DNA of 35,475 nt from an uncultured Burkholderiales bacterium (GTDB taxonomy: Bacteria; Pseudomonadota; Gammaproteobacteria; Burkholderiales; Burkholderiaceae_C): positions 1 through 35,475 of the forward strand of contig CALMQI010000248.1 in NCBI GenBank assembly GCA_937871935.1. Direction: 5' to 3'. The notes under the pieces are model-generated. The model made no database searches. It saw only the letters and a list, made by a program, of their open reading frames with translations, and was not told the origin of the DNA. The position numbers were made by a program, and so were the translations under genes. Of this stretch, positions 22,870 to 31,271 are shown in pieces (positions within the stretch are counted from its first letter, which is position 1; every line of letters begins with the position of its first letter).

Positions 22870-23637
22870 ATGGACATGGACTCCTTTGCGCCGCTGCTCA
22901 AGGCCTACTGGTCGCCCCACGAGCTGACGATCAACGTCATCGTGTTCATGAACCTGCTGGGCGCCTTGCTGCTCGGTGCCCTGGTGGGCTACGAGCGTGC
23001 GTATCACGGCCGCGCGGCGGGCATGCGCACCTACGGCCTGGTCTGCATGGCCTCGGCTGGCTTGACCGTCGTGGCCGGTTATCCGGGCATGTGGTTCGGT
23101 GGGGGTCATGCCCTCGCCACCGTCGCACCCGACCCGACACGGGTGATCCAGGGCATCGTCACCGGCATCGGCTTTCTCGGTGCCGGCGTGATCGTCAAGG
23201 AAGGCCTGAACATCAGCGGGCTGACCACGGCGGCGTCGATCTGGGCGGCATCGTGCATCGGTGTCCTGGTCGGCGTCGGCTTCTACGCCGCGGCCATCCT
23301 GCTCGCGGGGCTGTCGTCGTGCATCATGATGTGGGGCGGCCGCATGGAGGGCTGGCTGCCGTCGCATCCGGCGGTATCGGTCACGCTGCGCTTCCTGCGG
23401 GCATCGATGCCCGCCCCGGAAGTCCGGGATCGTGATCTGGACTCCTTGTTCCGCGGTGCGGGCTACGAGATCGCGGCAGGGTCGTTCGCCATCTCCGGCT
23501 CCGAGGCGCAGCAGGAGCTCAAGTTCGTCATCGTGGCGCTCGACAAGCGCCGCGCGACCTCGCTCAATGCCCTGGCAGACCTGCTGGGCAAGCTGGGCGG
23601 GGTGACCAGCCTGTCGCTGAGCCATGCGCGCAATTGA
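22870..23637 (+). CDS. MgtC/SapB-family membrane protein
   Basis: This 255-aa inner-membrane protein has about five helices. The family signatures are LLGALLLGALVGYERAYHGRAAGMRTYGLVCMASAGLT and GIVTGIGFLGAGVIVKEGLNISGLTTAASIWAASCIGVLVGVGFY, with a soluble ACT-like C-terminal domain of about 90 residues. MgtC proteins are tied to growth under low magnesium and, in pathogens, to virulence and F-type ATPase control; the role in free-living bacteria is less clear. The start at 22870 lies upstream of a second in-frame ATG at 22876. The gene overlaps the DUF1566 protein by 14 nt. Confidence 0.9.
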   Translation: MDMDSFAPLLKAYWSPHELTINVIVFMNLLGALLLGALVGYERAYHGRAAGMRTYGLVCMASAGLTVVAGYPGMWFGGGHALATVAPDPTRVIQGIVTGIGFLGAGVIVKEGLNISGLTTAASIWAASCIGVLVGVGFYAAAILLAGLSSCIMMWGGRMEGWLPSHPAVSVTLRFLRASMPAPEVRDRDLDSLFRGAGYEIAAGSFAISGSEAQQELKFVIVALDKRRATSLNALADLLGKLGGVTSLSLSHARN

Positions 23638-24214
23638 GGCAGGTGCAGCCACCGCAGTCACCCGCTTGCTGGCGACGGGCCTGGCCGTCGCGGCGGCGGC
23701 CGGGTCGGCTTGCGGGGCCCCTTCGACGGCCGATCTGTTCCTGTCTGCCGACGGGGCCTACGTGATCGACAAGCAGACGCGGGTGGCCTGGCCGCGCTGC
23801 GTGGAGGGCATGCGCTGGACCGGTCGCACGTGCACCGGGGCGCCCTACCTGCTGACTCACTCGGAAGCGATGGCGCGCGTAGCGGCCCGGCAGCGCGAGG
23901 GTGTCGCGTGGCGACTGCCGCGCGTGCGGGAACTGCAGCGTCTCGTGCGGTCGGGCGCGAATGCCCAGGGGCTGGACGCGGCGTTGTTTCCCGGTGCCGT
24001 CAGCGACTGGCACTGGTCCGCCAGCGTCAGCATCGACACGACGAGCGTCAATCAATACGCCTACAACAACGTCCGTCGGGGGGTGACCGGCGACAACGTG
24101 AACCGCATTGCATTTCGCCACGGCTGGGCCGTCCACCTGGGCAGCGGCGAGTCCGCAGGGGACATGGACAAGCGCACCCGGATGCCGTTGCGCGTGGTGC
24201 TGTCGCTCGATTGA
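23624..24214 (+). CDS. DUF1566 (Lcl C-terminal-domain) exported protein
   Basis: This 196-aa protein has a probable signal peptide (AVTRLLATGLAVAAAAGSACGA). A DUF1566 pattern follows: YVIDKQTRVAWPRCVEGMRW, the SEAMARVAARQREGVAWRLPRVRELQRLV module, and WHWSASVSIDT. The conserved WRLP-x-R-EL is characteristic. The function of the family is unknown; it occurs in surface and adhesin-like proteins. The ATG lies inside the mgtC-like gene (14-nt overlap), so the two are coupled. It converges with the permease 12 nt away. Confidence 0.78.
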   Translation: MRAIEAGAATAVTRLLATGLAVAAAAGSACGAPSTADLFLSADGAYVIDKQTRVAWPRCVEGMRWTGRTCTGAPYLLTHSEAMARVAARQREGVAWRLPRVRELQRLVRSGANAQGLDAALFPGAVSDWHWSASVSIDTTSVNQYAYNNVRRGVTGDNVNRIAFRHGWAVHLGSGESAGDMDKRTRMPLRVVLSLD

Positions 24215-24226
24215 GCAGCGATTCGC

Positions 24227-25507
24227 TCAGCGCCCGCGCCGCAACAGCGCATACAGCCCGATCGCGCCGAACGTGGCGGTGCCGATGCCGCCGAGCGCGA
24301 AGCCGCCGAACCTGAGCGTGTAGTCGCCGGTGCCCAGCACCAGCGTGACGGCGGCGACGATCAGGTTGGCGTTGTCGCTGAAGTCGACCTTGTTGTCGAC
24401 CCAGATCTTCGCGCCGGCCACCGCGATGAGGCCAAACACGACGATCGACACACCGCCCATCACCGCCAGCGGAATGGCCTGGATGAGTGCTCCGAACTTC
24501 GGGCTGAAGCCGAGCAGCACCGCGATCAGCGCGGCGACGACGAACATCGCGGTCGAGTAGATCTTGGTCGCCGCCATCACGCCGATGTTCTCGGCATAGG
24601 TGGTCACGCCGGTGCCGCCGGAGGCGCCGCTGACCATCGTGGCGATGCCGTCACCGACGAAGGCGCGGCCCATGTAGGCATCGAGGTTGCGGCCGGTCAT
24701 CGCGCTCACCGCCTTGATGTGGCCGAGGTTCTCCGCCACCAGGATGATCGCCACCGGCGCGATCAGCAGCATGGCCTTGCCGTCGAACACCGGCGCCGCG
24801 AAACCGGGTGCACCGAACCAGGCTGCCGTGAGCACCCGGCTCAGATCGATCGGCTTGCCCAGGCCCATGCCGTTGGTGAGCACCGCGTAGACGAGGCTCG
24901 CGACGATCAGGCCGACCAGGATCAGCAGGCGCTGCGTCATGCCCCGCGTGAACACCGCGACCAGACCGACGCAGACGAAGGTGACGGCCTGCATCCAGGC
25001 GTCGAAGCCGGTCGGCGCCATGTTCTTGATCGGGATGCCGGCGAGGTTGAGCCCGATCACCGCCACCACCGCGCCGGTGACCACCGGCGGCATCAGCCGC
25101 TCGATCCAGCCGGTGCCGGTGGCCATCACCAGCAGCCCGATCGCGGTGTAGAGCACGCCGCAGGCGATGATGCCGCCGAGCGCGAGGCCGATGTTCGCGT
25201 TGGCGCCCGGGCCGGCATAGCCGGTGGCCGCGATGACGACGCCGATGAACGCGAAGCTCGAGCCCAGGTAGCTCGGCACGCGCCCGCCGACCACGACAAA
25301 GAATATCAACGTGCCGATGCCGCTCATCAGGATCGCCACGTTGGGGTCGAACCCCATCAGGATCGGCGCCAGCACGGTGGCGCCGAACATCGCGATCACG
25401 TGCTGCACGCCGAGCGCCGCGGTCTGCGGCCAGGGCAGCCGCTCGTCGGGCGCGACGACCACGCCGGGGGTGGCGGCCACCTCGCGCCAGGCAGGGATCA
25501 GGCTCAT
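24227..25507 (-). CDS. rutG: RutG-like pyrimidine (uracil) permease, NCS2 family
   Basis: This 426-aa carrier has about 14 membrane segments. Family marks are VVAPDERLPWPQTAALGVQHVIAMFGATVLAPILMG, GRVPSYLGSS, IERLMPPVVTGAVVAVIGLNLA, the substrate-site ILVAENLGHIKAVSAMTGRNLD, and SGASGGTGVTTYAENIGVMAATK. The combination is strongly like E. coli RutG/UraA, so uracil or another pyrimidine is the likely substrate, taken up with protons. GAGGAG lies before the ATG. The binding-fold gene lies 29 nt upstream on the same strand, so they may be co-transcribed. No rut catabolic genes are present nearby. Confidence 0.88.
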   Translation of the reverse strand: MSLIPAWREVAATPGVVVAPDERLPWPQTAALGVQHVIAMFGATVLAPILMGFDPNVAILMSGIGTLIFFVVVGGRVPSYLGSSFAFIGVVIAATGYAGPGANANIGLALGGIIACGVLYTAIGLLVMATGTGWIERLMPPVVTGAVVAVIGLNLAGIPIKNMAPTGFDAWMQAVTFVCVGLVAVFTRGMTQRLLILVGLIVASLVYAVLTNGMGLGKPIDLSRVLTAAWFGAPGFAAPVFDGKAMLLIAPVAIILVAENLGHIKAVSAMTGRNLDAYMGRAFVGDGIATMVSGASGGTGVTTYAENIGVMAATKIYSTAMFVVAALIAVLLGFSPKFGALIQAIPLAVMGGVSIVVFGLIAVAGAKIWVDNKVDFSDNANLIVAAVTLVLGTGDYTLRFGGFALGGIGTATFGAIGLYALLRRGR

Positions 25508-25536
25508 GGCGGTTCTCCTCTTCGTTGTGGTGATGT

Positions 25537-26226
25537 TCAGGCCGGCTCCATGCCGTGCCGCTGCTTGATCGGCGCCGCGGCGGCCGACGCCATGTAGGCC
25601 AGCACGGAGCGCGCCGCCTCGCTCTGCCGGCCGGCGAGCGTGACGCCACCCGAGAACACGGTGACGATCTGGATCGCCGGCGGCAGTGCGCCGAGCAGCG
25701 TGATGCCGGGGAGGTGCATCAGCTCGCTCAACTGCTGGAAGCCGAGCTCGACCCGGCCGTCGGCGACCAGCTGGCCCACCGGCACGCCGGGCGGTGCCTG
25801 CACCAGCCGCGCCGCGAGTGCGTCGGCGATGCCCCAGCGCTCGAACAGCTTCTTCAGCTGCACGCCGCTCGGCCCGGTGGAATAACCGACCGTTCGTGCG
25901 GCCAGCACCGCGTGGCGCACCGCGTCTTCGCTGCCGATGTCGAGGCGCGGCGAACCCGCACGCACCGCCACCGCGACACCCGAGCGCACCAGATCGACGC
26001 GGCTGCCCGGTGCGATGCGGCCGGCGTCGATGAGCTGCTCGATCGCGTCGGCGGCGAGCACCGCAGCGTCGAAGGCTTCGCCGTCGCGCACACGCTTGGC
26101 GGCGTCGACGCCGCCGACCGACTCGATGCGCGCAGCAATGCCGGTGGCGGCCTGGCACGCATCGGCCAGTTCGGCCAGCACCTGGCGCGTGGCCATCGAC
26201 GAGATGACGTGGATCGGTGTGGCCAT
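25537..26226 (-). CDS. Substrate-binding (ModA-like periplasmic-binding fold) protein without signal peptide
   Basis: This 229-aa protein has the type-2 periplasmic binding fold of the molybdate-binding kind: [71 protein letters not shown] and [19 protein letters not shown]. No signal peptide or TM is evident, so it may be cytoplasmic, as in related enzyme-linked or regulator-like members. The ligand is unknown. It precedes the permease by 29 nt and is divergent from dadA. Its last 31 bases are repeated at 8469-8499 (29/31), showing that a paralogous or moved copy existed beside the SDR operon. Confidence 0.78.
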   Translation of the reverse strand: MATPIHVISSMATRQVLAELADACQAATGIAARIESVGGVDAAKRVRDGEAFDAAVLAADAIEQLIDAGRIAPGSRVDLVRSGVAVAVRAGSPRLDIGSEDAVRHAVLAARTVGYSTGPSGVQLKKLFERWGIADALAARLVQAPPGVPVGQLVADGRVELGFQQLSELMHLPGITLLGALPPAIQIVTVFSGGVTLAGRQSEAARSVLAYMASAAAAPIKQRHGMEPA

Positions 26227-26316
26227 GTCGAGACTTTCAAGTGCTCAGCAGGAGACGCGCATTATCCCGATGCTGCCGCCGACGGCACAATGCGCCAGCC
26301 AGGAGCAACCAACCAC

Positions 26317-27594
26317 ATGAAGATCGCTATCCTCGGCAGCGGCGTCGTCGGCACCACGGCCGCCTACTATCTGGCCCAGGCCGGCCACGAGGTGACGGTG
26401 ATCGAGCGGCAGCCCGGGCCCGCGCTCGAGACCAGCTACGCCAATGCCGGCGAGGTGTCGCCGGGTTACTCCGCACCCTGGGCGGGGCCGGGCGTGCCGG
26501 TCAAGGCCATCAAGTGGCTGCTGATGCACCACAGCCCGCTGGTCATCAAGCCGATGCTCGAGCCGGCGATGTGGCGCTGGGGTCTCGCGATGCTCGCCAA
26601 CTGCACCGAGGCGCGCTATGCACTCAACAAGGCGCGCATGGTGCGGCTGGCCGAATACAGCCGCGACTGCATGGTGCAACTGCGCGCCGCCACCGGCATC
26701 GCCTACGACGAGCGATTGCAGGGCACGCTGCAGCTGTTTCGCACCCAGAAGCAGCTCGACGGCATCACCAAGGACGTGCAGATCCTGCAGCAATACAAAG
26801 TGCCGTACCAGGTGCTCGACCGTGCCGGTTATCTGCAGTACGAGCCGGCGCTGGCCGACGTGCAGCACAAGTTCGTCGGCGCGCTGCGCCTGCCCGGCGA
26901 CGAGACGGGTGACTGCTTCATCTTCACCAACCGCATCGCCGAGATGGCAAAGGCACTCGGCGTGCAGTTTCGCTTCGGCACACAGGTCCGCGCGCTGCAG
27001 CGCGATGGCGGCGGCATCACCGGCGTGCTCACCGACCAGGGCACGGTGACGGCCGATCGTTACCTGCTGGCGCTCGGCAGTTATTCGGCGGCGATGGTGG
27101 CGCCGCTCGACCTGCGCATCCCGGTGTATCCGGTGAAGGGTTTCTCGATCACGGTGCCGATCACCGACGCGGCCAAGTCGCCCGAGTCGACCATCATGGA
27201 CGAGACGCACAAGGTCGCCGTCACCCGGCTGGGTGATCGCATCCGGGTTGGCGGCACCGCGCAGCTGTCCGGCTTCGACCTGCAGCTCAATGCCGGCCGG
27301 CGGCGCACGCTCGAGTTCGTGGTGACCGATCTGTTCCCGCGCGGCGGCGACGTGACGAAGGCCGAGTTCTGGACCGGGCTGCGCCCGATGACGCCCGACG
27401 GCACGCCGATCATCGGGCCCACGCCGATCGACCGGCTGTGGCTCGCCACCGGTCACGGCACACTCGGCTGGACCATGGCCGCCGGCACCGGCCGGCTGCT
27501 CGCCGACTGGATGGGCGGGCGCCGGACCGAAATCGATACAGCCGGCCTGACGATCGAGCGCTATGGCGCGCGTGGCGGTTGGCTGGCGGCCTGA
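26317..27594 (+). CDS. dadA: D-amino-acid dehydrogenase (FAD)
   Basis: This 425-aa flavoprotein is of the DAO/DadA family. FAD-binding [26 protein letters not shown] sits at the N-terminus (GxGxxG, residues 7-12), followed by the DadA hallmark [24 protein letters not shown]-terminal dinucleotide and active-site part has [12 protein letters not shown] and [16 protein letters not shown], then [26 protein letters not shown]. It oxidises D-alanine and other D-amino acids to keto acids and ammonia and passes electrons to the membrane quinone pool. AGGAG lies 11 nt before the ATG. It is divergent from the binding-fold gene and converges with hpaR. Confidence 0.93.
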   Translation: MKIAILGSGVVGTTAAYYLAQAGHEVTVIERQPGPALETSYANAGEVSPGYSAPWAGPGVPVKAIKWLLMHHSPLVIKPMLEPAMWRWGLAMLANCTEARYALNKARMVRLAEYSRDCMVQLRAATGIAYDERLQGTLQLFRTQKQLDGITKDVQILQQYKVPYQVLDRAGYLQYEPALADVQHKFVGALRLPGDETGDCFIFTNRIAEMAKALGVQFRFGTQVRALQRDGGGITGVLTDQGTVTADRYLLALGSYSAAMVAPLDLRIPVYPVKGFSITVPITDAAKSPESTIMDETHKVAVTRLGDRIRVGGTAQLSGFDLQLNAGRRRTLEFVVTDLFPRGGDVTKAEFWTGLRPMTPDGTPIIGPTPIDRLWLATGHGTLGWTMAAGTGRLLADWMGGRRTEIDTAGLTIERYGARGGWLAA

Positions 27595-27638
27595 GCAGCG
27601 GCGCCGAGCGTCGGCTGCGTCGAGCCGCCGGCGCGCGC

Positions 27639-28166
27639 TCAGGCTTCTTCAACGGTCGTCGCGTCGCTGGGCGGCCCGAGCGTGACCACCAGTTCGTCGA
27701 GCGTGGCGTACAGCTGCCGCAGGAACGGCTTGCCGATGGTGCGCTCGATGTCGGCATAAGTGGCTTCGACCTGCGGCGCGAGGCGCACCGCGAGGGCGCG
27801 GCTCCTCGCGGTGAGCGTCACGCGCAGGCGGCGCTGGTCGTGCGCCAGCCGCGTGCGCGTGACGAGGCCCAACTCCTCCATGCGCGCCAGCACGCCGGCC
27901 AGGCTGGGGCTCGACAGGTTGCATAGCGCGACGATCTCGCGCGGCTCCAGCGGGCCGGTCTCCAGCAGCGCACGCACGATGCGCCACTGCTGCTCGGTGA
28001 CGCCGTGTGCGTTGAGCAGCGGGCGAAAACGCCCGATCACGCGCTCGCGCGCCTGCAGCAGCAGCAGCGGCAGGTTGCGGTGGGCGAAGCCCGCCGCGGC
28101 CGTCGCGGCGCGGGGCGCACGGCGGACCGGCTTCGGTGGGCGAGCGGTCGACGCAGTCTTGGGCAT
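27639..28166 (-). CDS. hpaR: HpaR, MarR-family regulator of homoprotocatechuate catabolism
   Basis: This 175-aa protein has an N-terminal Lys/Pro/Ala-rich tail before the HpaR-type core LPLLLLQARERVIGRFRPLLNAHGVTEQQWRIVRAL. A MarR winged helix follows: PREIVALCNLSSPSLAGVLARMEELGLVTRTRLAHDQRRLRVTLTARS, with the DxRR wing. It lies divergent from hpaG1 across an 82-nt gap holding a perfect palindrome over the hpaG1 promoter. HpaR in E. coli represses the hpa meta-cleavage operon and is relieved by pathway aromatics, so autoregulation and repression of hpaG1-G2-E-D are likely. Confidence 0.92.
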   Translation of the reverse strand: MPKTASTARPPKPVRRAPRAATAAAGFAHRNLPLLLLQARERVIGRFRPLLNAHGVTEQQWRIVRALLETGPLEPREIVALCNLSSPSLAGVLARMEELGLVTRTRLAHDQRRLRVTLTARSRALAVRLAPQVEATYADIERTIGKPFLRQLYATLDELVVTLGPPSDATTVEEA

Positions 28167-28185
28167 GCGGGCTTCGACGCGAGCG

Positions 28186-28214
28186 TTGACGGGTGGGCGC
28201 CTCGCGACTACATT
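28186..28214 (+). promoter_or_regulatory. Sigma-70 promoter for hpaG1
   Basis: TTGACG (28186-28191), a 17-nt spacer, and TACATT (28209-28214) form a near-consensus promoter in front of hpaG1. The -10 box overlaps the left arm of the HpaR-type operator, which suits repression by blocking RNA polymerase. Confidence 0.75.
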
Positions 28215-28231
28215 GCTAACATATTAGCAAT
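28212..28231. promoter_or_regulatory. HpaR-type operator (perfect palindrome)
   Basis: ATTGCTAA-CATA-TTAGCAAT has 8-bp arms that pair perfectly, in an AT-rich patch inside the GC-rich hpaR/hpaG1 gap. Size and position match MarR-family operators, and it overlaps the hpaG1 -10 box. HpaR binding is inferred from context. Confidence 0.82.
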
Positions 28232-28248
28232 CTTGCTGCGATCACGCC

Positions 28249-28938
28249 ATGCCCGCCGCCTTGAATCTCGACCTTGCCTTCGCGCCATGGCGGCTGTCGG
28301 GCGTGGTCTACGGCACGCTGCTCAACGATCCGGCGGCGCTGGCCGCGCTGGGTAGTGCGGTGCACGCGGCGCCGTACAAGGCGCCGCCACGCGCGCCGGT
28401 GCTCTACCTCAAGCCGCGCAACACGCTGAGCGCGAGCGGCGCGGTCGTCGCCGCACCGACCGAAGGCCCGCTCGAGGTGGGCGCTTGCCTTGGCATCGTG
28501 ATCGGCCGCGCCGCCTGCCGCGTGGCCGCCGTTGAGGCCGATGCGGTGATTGCCGGCTACCTGCTGGTGGCCGACCTGTGCGTGCCGCACCAGAGCTTCT
28601 ATCGGCCGAGCGTGCGGCTGCGCGCACGCGACGGCTCCTGCGTGCTCGGCGCCACCCGCCTGCCGCGCAGCGTGGTGGCGCAGCCCGATGCGCTGACGAT
28701 CACGGTGTCGGTCGACGGCCGGCCGGTGCACACCGCCTCCACGGCGGGCCGGCTGCGTCCGGTGGCGCAACTGGTGCAGGACGTCACCGAGTTCATGACG
28801 CTGGCGCCGGGCGACGTGCTGCTGCTCGGCGTGGCCGCCGGCGCGCCGTCGGTGCGTGCCGGGCAGTCGTTCGCCGTCGAGGCAGCGGGCTTCGGCCGGC
28901 TCGAGGCCTCGCTCGTCGCCGAGACGGCACTGGCATGA
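28249..28938 (+). CDS. hpaG1: 4-Hydroxyphenylacetate degradation isomerase/decarboxylase, N-terminal subunit
   Basis: This 229-aa member of the fumarylacetoacetase-fold family is one half of the HpaG function, split into two genes here. HpaG decarboxylates and isomerises 5-oxo-pent-3-ene-1,2,5-tricarboxylate in the homoprotocatechuate pathway. Visible features are LSGVVYGTLLNDPAALAALG, YKAPPRAPVLYLKPRNTL and LEVGACLGIVIGRAA. ATG 28249 is chosen as the first start after the operator and promoter; no strong ribosome-binding site is seen. It overlaps hpaG2 by 4 nt (ATGA). Confidence 0.9.
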   Translation: MPAALNLDLAFAPWRLSGVVYGTLLNDPAALAALGSAVHAAPYKAPPRAPVLYLKPRNTLSASGAVVAAPTEGPLEVGACLGIVIGRAACRVAAVEADAVIAGYLLVADLCVPHQSFYRPSVRLRARDGSCVLGATRLPRSVVAQPDALTITVSVDGRPVHTASTAGRLRPVAQLVQDVTEFMTLAPGDVLLLGVAAGAPSVRAGQSFAVEAAGFGRLEASLVAETALA

Positions 28939-29702
28939 GAACAGCGCGTGTGGCCTACGGCGGCGCGCTGCACCATGCGCAGCCGCATGCGCGCGGCCTG
29001 CAGCTGGCCGACGGCCGCGTGCTGGCCGAGCACGAGGTGGTGTGGTTGCCGCCGTTCGACGTCGGCACCGTGATCGCGCTCGGCCTCAACTACGCCGACC
29101 ACGTGAAGGAACTCGCCAAGGAGCTCACGGTCACCAACAAGGACGAGCCGCTGGTCTTCCTGAAAGGCCCCGGCGCGCTGATCGGCCATCGCGGCTTCAC
29201 GCGCCGGCCGGGCGACGCCAGCTTCATGCACTACGAGTGCGAGCTGGCCGTCGTGATCGGTGCCACGGCACGCCACGTCCAGCGCGCCGACGCGTTGCGC
29301 CATGTGGCCGGCTACACCGTGTGCAACGACTACGCGATCCGCGACTACCTGGAGAACTGGTATCGGCCCAACCTGCGCGTGAAGAACCGCGACACGGCCA
29401 CCGTGCTGGGCCCCTGGCTGGTCGACGCCGCCGACGTGCCGGACCCGCAGGCACTCGCCTTGCGCACGCGCGTCAACGGCCAGGTCACGCAGCAGGGCCA
29501 CACGTCGAACATGGTGCACACGGTGGCCGAGCTGATCGAGTACCTGAGCGCCTTCATGACGCTGCAAGCCGGCGACGTGATCCTCACCGGCACGCCCGAG
29601 GGCGTGGTCAACGTGAACGTCGGCGACGAGGTGATCACCGAGATCGACGGCATCGGCACGCTCGTCAACACAATCGTCGGCGACGAGGCCTTCGGCCGCT
29701 AG
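28935..29702 (+). CDS. hpaG2: 4-Hydroxyphenylacetate degradation isomerase/decarboxylase, C-terminal subunit
   Basis: This 255-aa fumarylacetoacetase-fold enzyme is the second HpaG half. It shows IALGLNYADHVKELAKEL, EPLVFLKGPGALIGH, the metal-site MHYECELAVVIG (E-x-E type), GYTVCNDYAIRDYLENWYRPNLRVKNRD and VILTGTPEGVVNVNVGDEV. It completes the decarboxylation and isomerisation of the ring-cleavage product. It is coupled to hpaG1 by ATGA overlap and precedes hpaE by 14 nt. Confidence 0.93.
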   Translation: MRTARVAYGGALHHAQPHARGLQLADGRVLAEHEVVWLPPFDVGTVIALGLNYADHVKELAKELTVTNKDEPLVFLKGPGALIGHRGFTRRPGDASFMHYECELAVVIGATARHVQRADALRHVAGYTVCNDYAIRDYLENWYRPNLRVKNRDTATVLGPWLVDAADVPDPQALALRTRVNGQVTQQGHTSNMVHTVAELIEYLSAFMTLQAGDVILTGTPEGVVNVNVGDEVITEIDGIGTLVNTIVGDEAFGR

Positions 29703-29716
29703 AGAGAATCATCACC

Positions 29717-31189
29717 ATGCGCATCGCACATCTGATCGCCGGCAAGCCGATGACCGGCACGGAATACTTCGAGACGGTGAACCCGGCCACGCAGCAGGTG
29801 CTGGCCGAGGTGGCCAGCGGCGGCGAGGCCGAGGTGAACACGGCGGTGGCCGCGGCCAAGGCGGCGTTCCCGGCCTGGGCCGGGCTGCCGGCGACCGAAC
29901 GCGCGAAGCTGATGCGCAGACTCGGCGAGCTGATCGCCGCGCACGTGCCCGAGATCGCCCGCACCGAGACGCAGGACACCGGCCAGGTGATCGCGCAGAC
30001 CGGCAAGCAGCTGGTGCCCCGCGCGGCCGACAACTTTCACTACTTCGCCGAGATGTGCGTGCGCGTCGACGGCCACACGTATCCGACACCGACGCATCTG
30101 AACTACACGCTGTTCCACCCGGTCGGGGTGTGCGCGCTGATCAGCCCGTGGAACGTGCCGTTCATGACGGCGACCTGGAAGGTCGCGCCGGCACTGGCCT
30201 TCGGCAACACCGCGGTGCTGAAGATGAGCGAGCTGTCGCCGCTGACCGCGGCTCGGCTCGGCGAACTGGCGCTCGAGGCCGGCATTCCGGCTGGCGTGCT
30301 GAACGTGGTGCACGGCTACGGCCGGCAGGTGGGCGAGCCGCTGGTGCGCCACCCCGACGTGCGCGCGATCTCCTTCACCGGCTCCACCGTCACCGGCAAT
30401 CGCATCGTGCAGGTGGCGGGGCTCAAGAAGTTCAGCATGGAGCTCGGCGGCAAGAGCCCGTTCGTGATCTTCGACGACGCGGACCTCGAGCGCGCGCTCG
30501 ACGCCGCGCTGTTCATGATCTTCTCCAACAACGGCGAGCGCTGCACGGCGGGCAGCCGCATCCTGGTGCACAAGAATATCTATGCCGACTTCGCGCAGAA
30601 GTTCGCCGCGCGTGCGAAGCGCATCAGTGTCGGCGACCCGCTCGACGAGAAGACCCTCATCGGCCCGATGATCAGCCAGGGTCATCTGGCCAAGGTGCGC
30701 AGCTACATCGAGCTCGGCCCGAAGGAGGGCGCCACGCTGCTGTGCGGCGGCGTCGACCGTCCGTCGTATGCACCGGCGCTGCCGGCCGCGATGAGCCAGG
30801 GCAACTTCGTCTGGCCTACCGTATTCGCCGACGTCGACAACCGCATGAAGATTGCACAGGACGAGATCTTCGGCCCGGTGGCGTGCCTGATCCCGTTCGA
30901 CGACGAGGCCCACGCGATCCACCTGGCCAACGACATTCCATATGGCCTGTCGAGCTACGTCTGGACCGAGAACCTGGGTCGCGCGCACCGCGTGGCCGCC
31001 GCCATCGAGGCCGGCATGTGCTTCGTGAACAGCCAGAACGTACGCGACCTGCGCCAGCCCTTCGGCGGCACCAAGGCCAGCGGCACCGGGCGCGAAGGCG
31101 GCACGTGGAGCTACGAGGTGTTCCTGGAACCGAAGAACGTGGCGATGTCACTCGGGTCGCACCACATTCCGCATTGGGGATCGGCGTGA
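29717..31189 (+). CDS. hpaE: 5-Carboxymethyl-2-hydroxymuconate semialdehyde dehydrogenase
   Basis: This 490-aa aldehyde dehydrogenase has catalytic C276 (NNGERCTAGS), the general base E242 (MELGGKSP) and the PWN (N146) site, plus the NAD-binding FTGSTVTGNRIV. Length and N-terminus (HLIAGKPMTGTEYFETVNPATQQVL) match HpaE, which oxidises the HpaD ring-cleavage semialdehyde to the diacid using NAD. The start lies 14 nt after hpaG2. The stop codon sits within an 11-bp perfect hairpin (31176-31201), and hpaD begins 82 nt later. Confidence 0.94.
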   Translation: MRIAHLIAGKPMTGTEYFETVNPATQQVLAEVASGGEAEVNTAVAAAKAAFPAWAGLPATERAKLMRRLGELIAAHVPEIARTETQDTGQVIAQTGKQLVPRAADNFHYFAEMCVRVDGHTYPTPTHLNYTLFHPVGVCALISPWNVPFMTATWKVAPALAFGNTAVLKMSELSPLTAARLGELALEAGIPAGVLNVVHGYGRQVGEPLVRHPDVRAISFTGSTVTGNRIVQVAGLKKFSMELGGKSPFVIFDDADLERALDAALFMIFSNNGERCTAGSRILVHKNIYADFAQKFAARAKRISVGDPLDEKTLIGPMISQGHLAKVRSYIELGPKEGATLLCGGVDRPSYAPALPAAMSQGNFVWPTVFADVDNRMKIAQDEIFGPVACLIPFDDEAHAIHLANDIPYGLSSYVWTENLGRAHRVAAAIEAGMCFVNSQNVRDLRQPFGGTKASGTGREGGTWSYEVFLEPKNVAMSLGSHHIPHWGSA

Positions 31190-31201
31190 ACGCCGATCCC
31201 C
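31176..31201 (+). terminator. Perfect hairpin across the hpaE stop codon
   Basis: GGGGATCGGCG (31176-31186) pairs with CGCCGATCCCC (31191-31201), with loop TGAA holding the stop codon. No T-run follows, so it may attenuate, stabilise mRNA or split hpaE from hpaD expression rather than end the transcript. Confidence 0.45.
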
Positions 31202-31228
31202 TTCGAGGCGAAATGGTGGCCCTCCCAA

Positions 31229-31247
31229 CCCTCCCCCGAGGGGAGGG
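31229..31247 (+). repeat. GC-rich palindrome between hpaE and hpaD
   Basis: CCCTCCCC-CGA-GGGGAGGG forms an 8-bp perfect stem, 25 nt upstream of the hpaD ATG. Similar CCCTCCCC palindromes are common short repeats in some high-GC Burkholderiales (from memory). It is one copy in this window. Confidence 0.5.
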
Positions 31248-31271
31248 CTTAATCAGCCGGAGACAGGCAAC

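Noticed and set aside
24719..25597. A 292-aa plus-strand frame opposite the RutG-like permease
   Set aside because: It is His/Asp/Gln/Arg-rich without domains, and it lies antisense to a clear membrane carrier.
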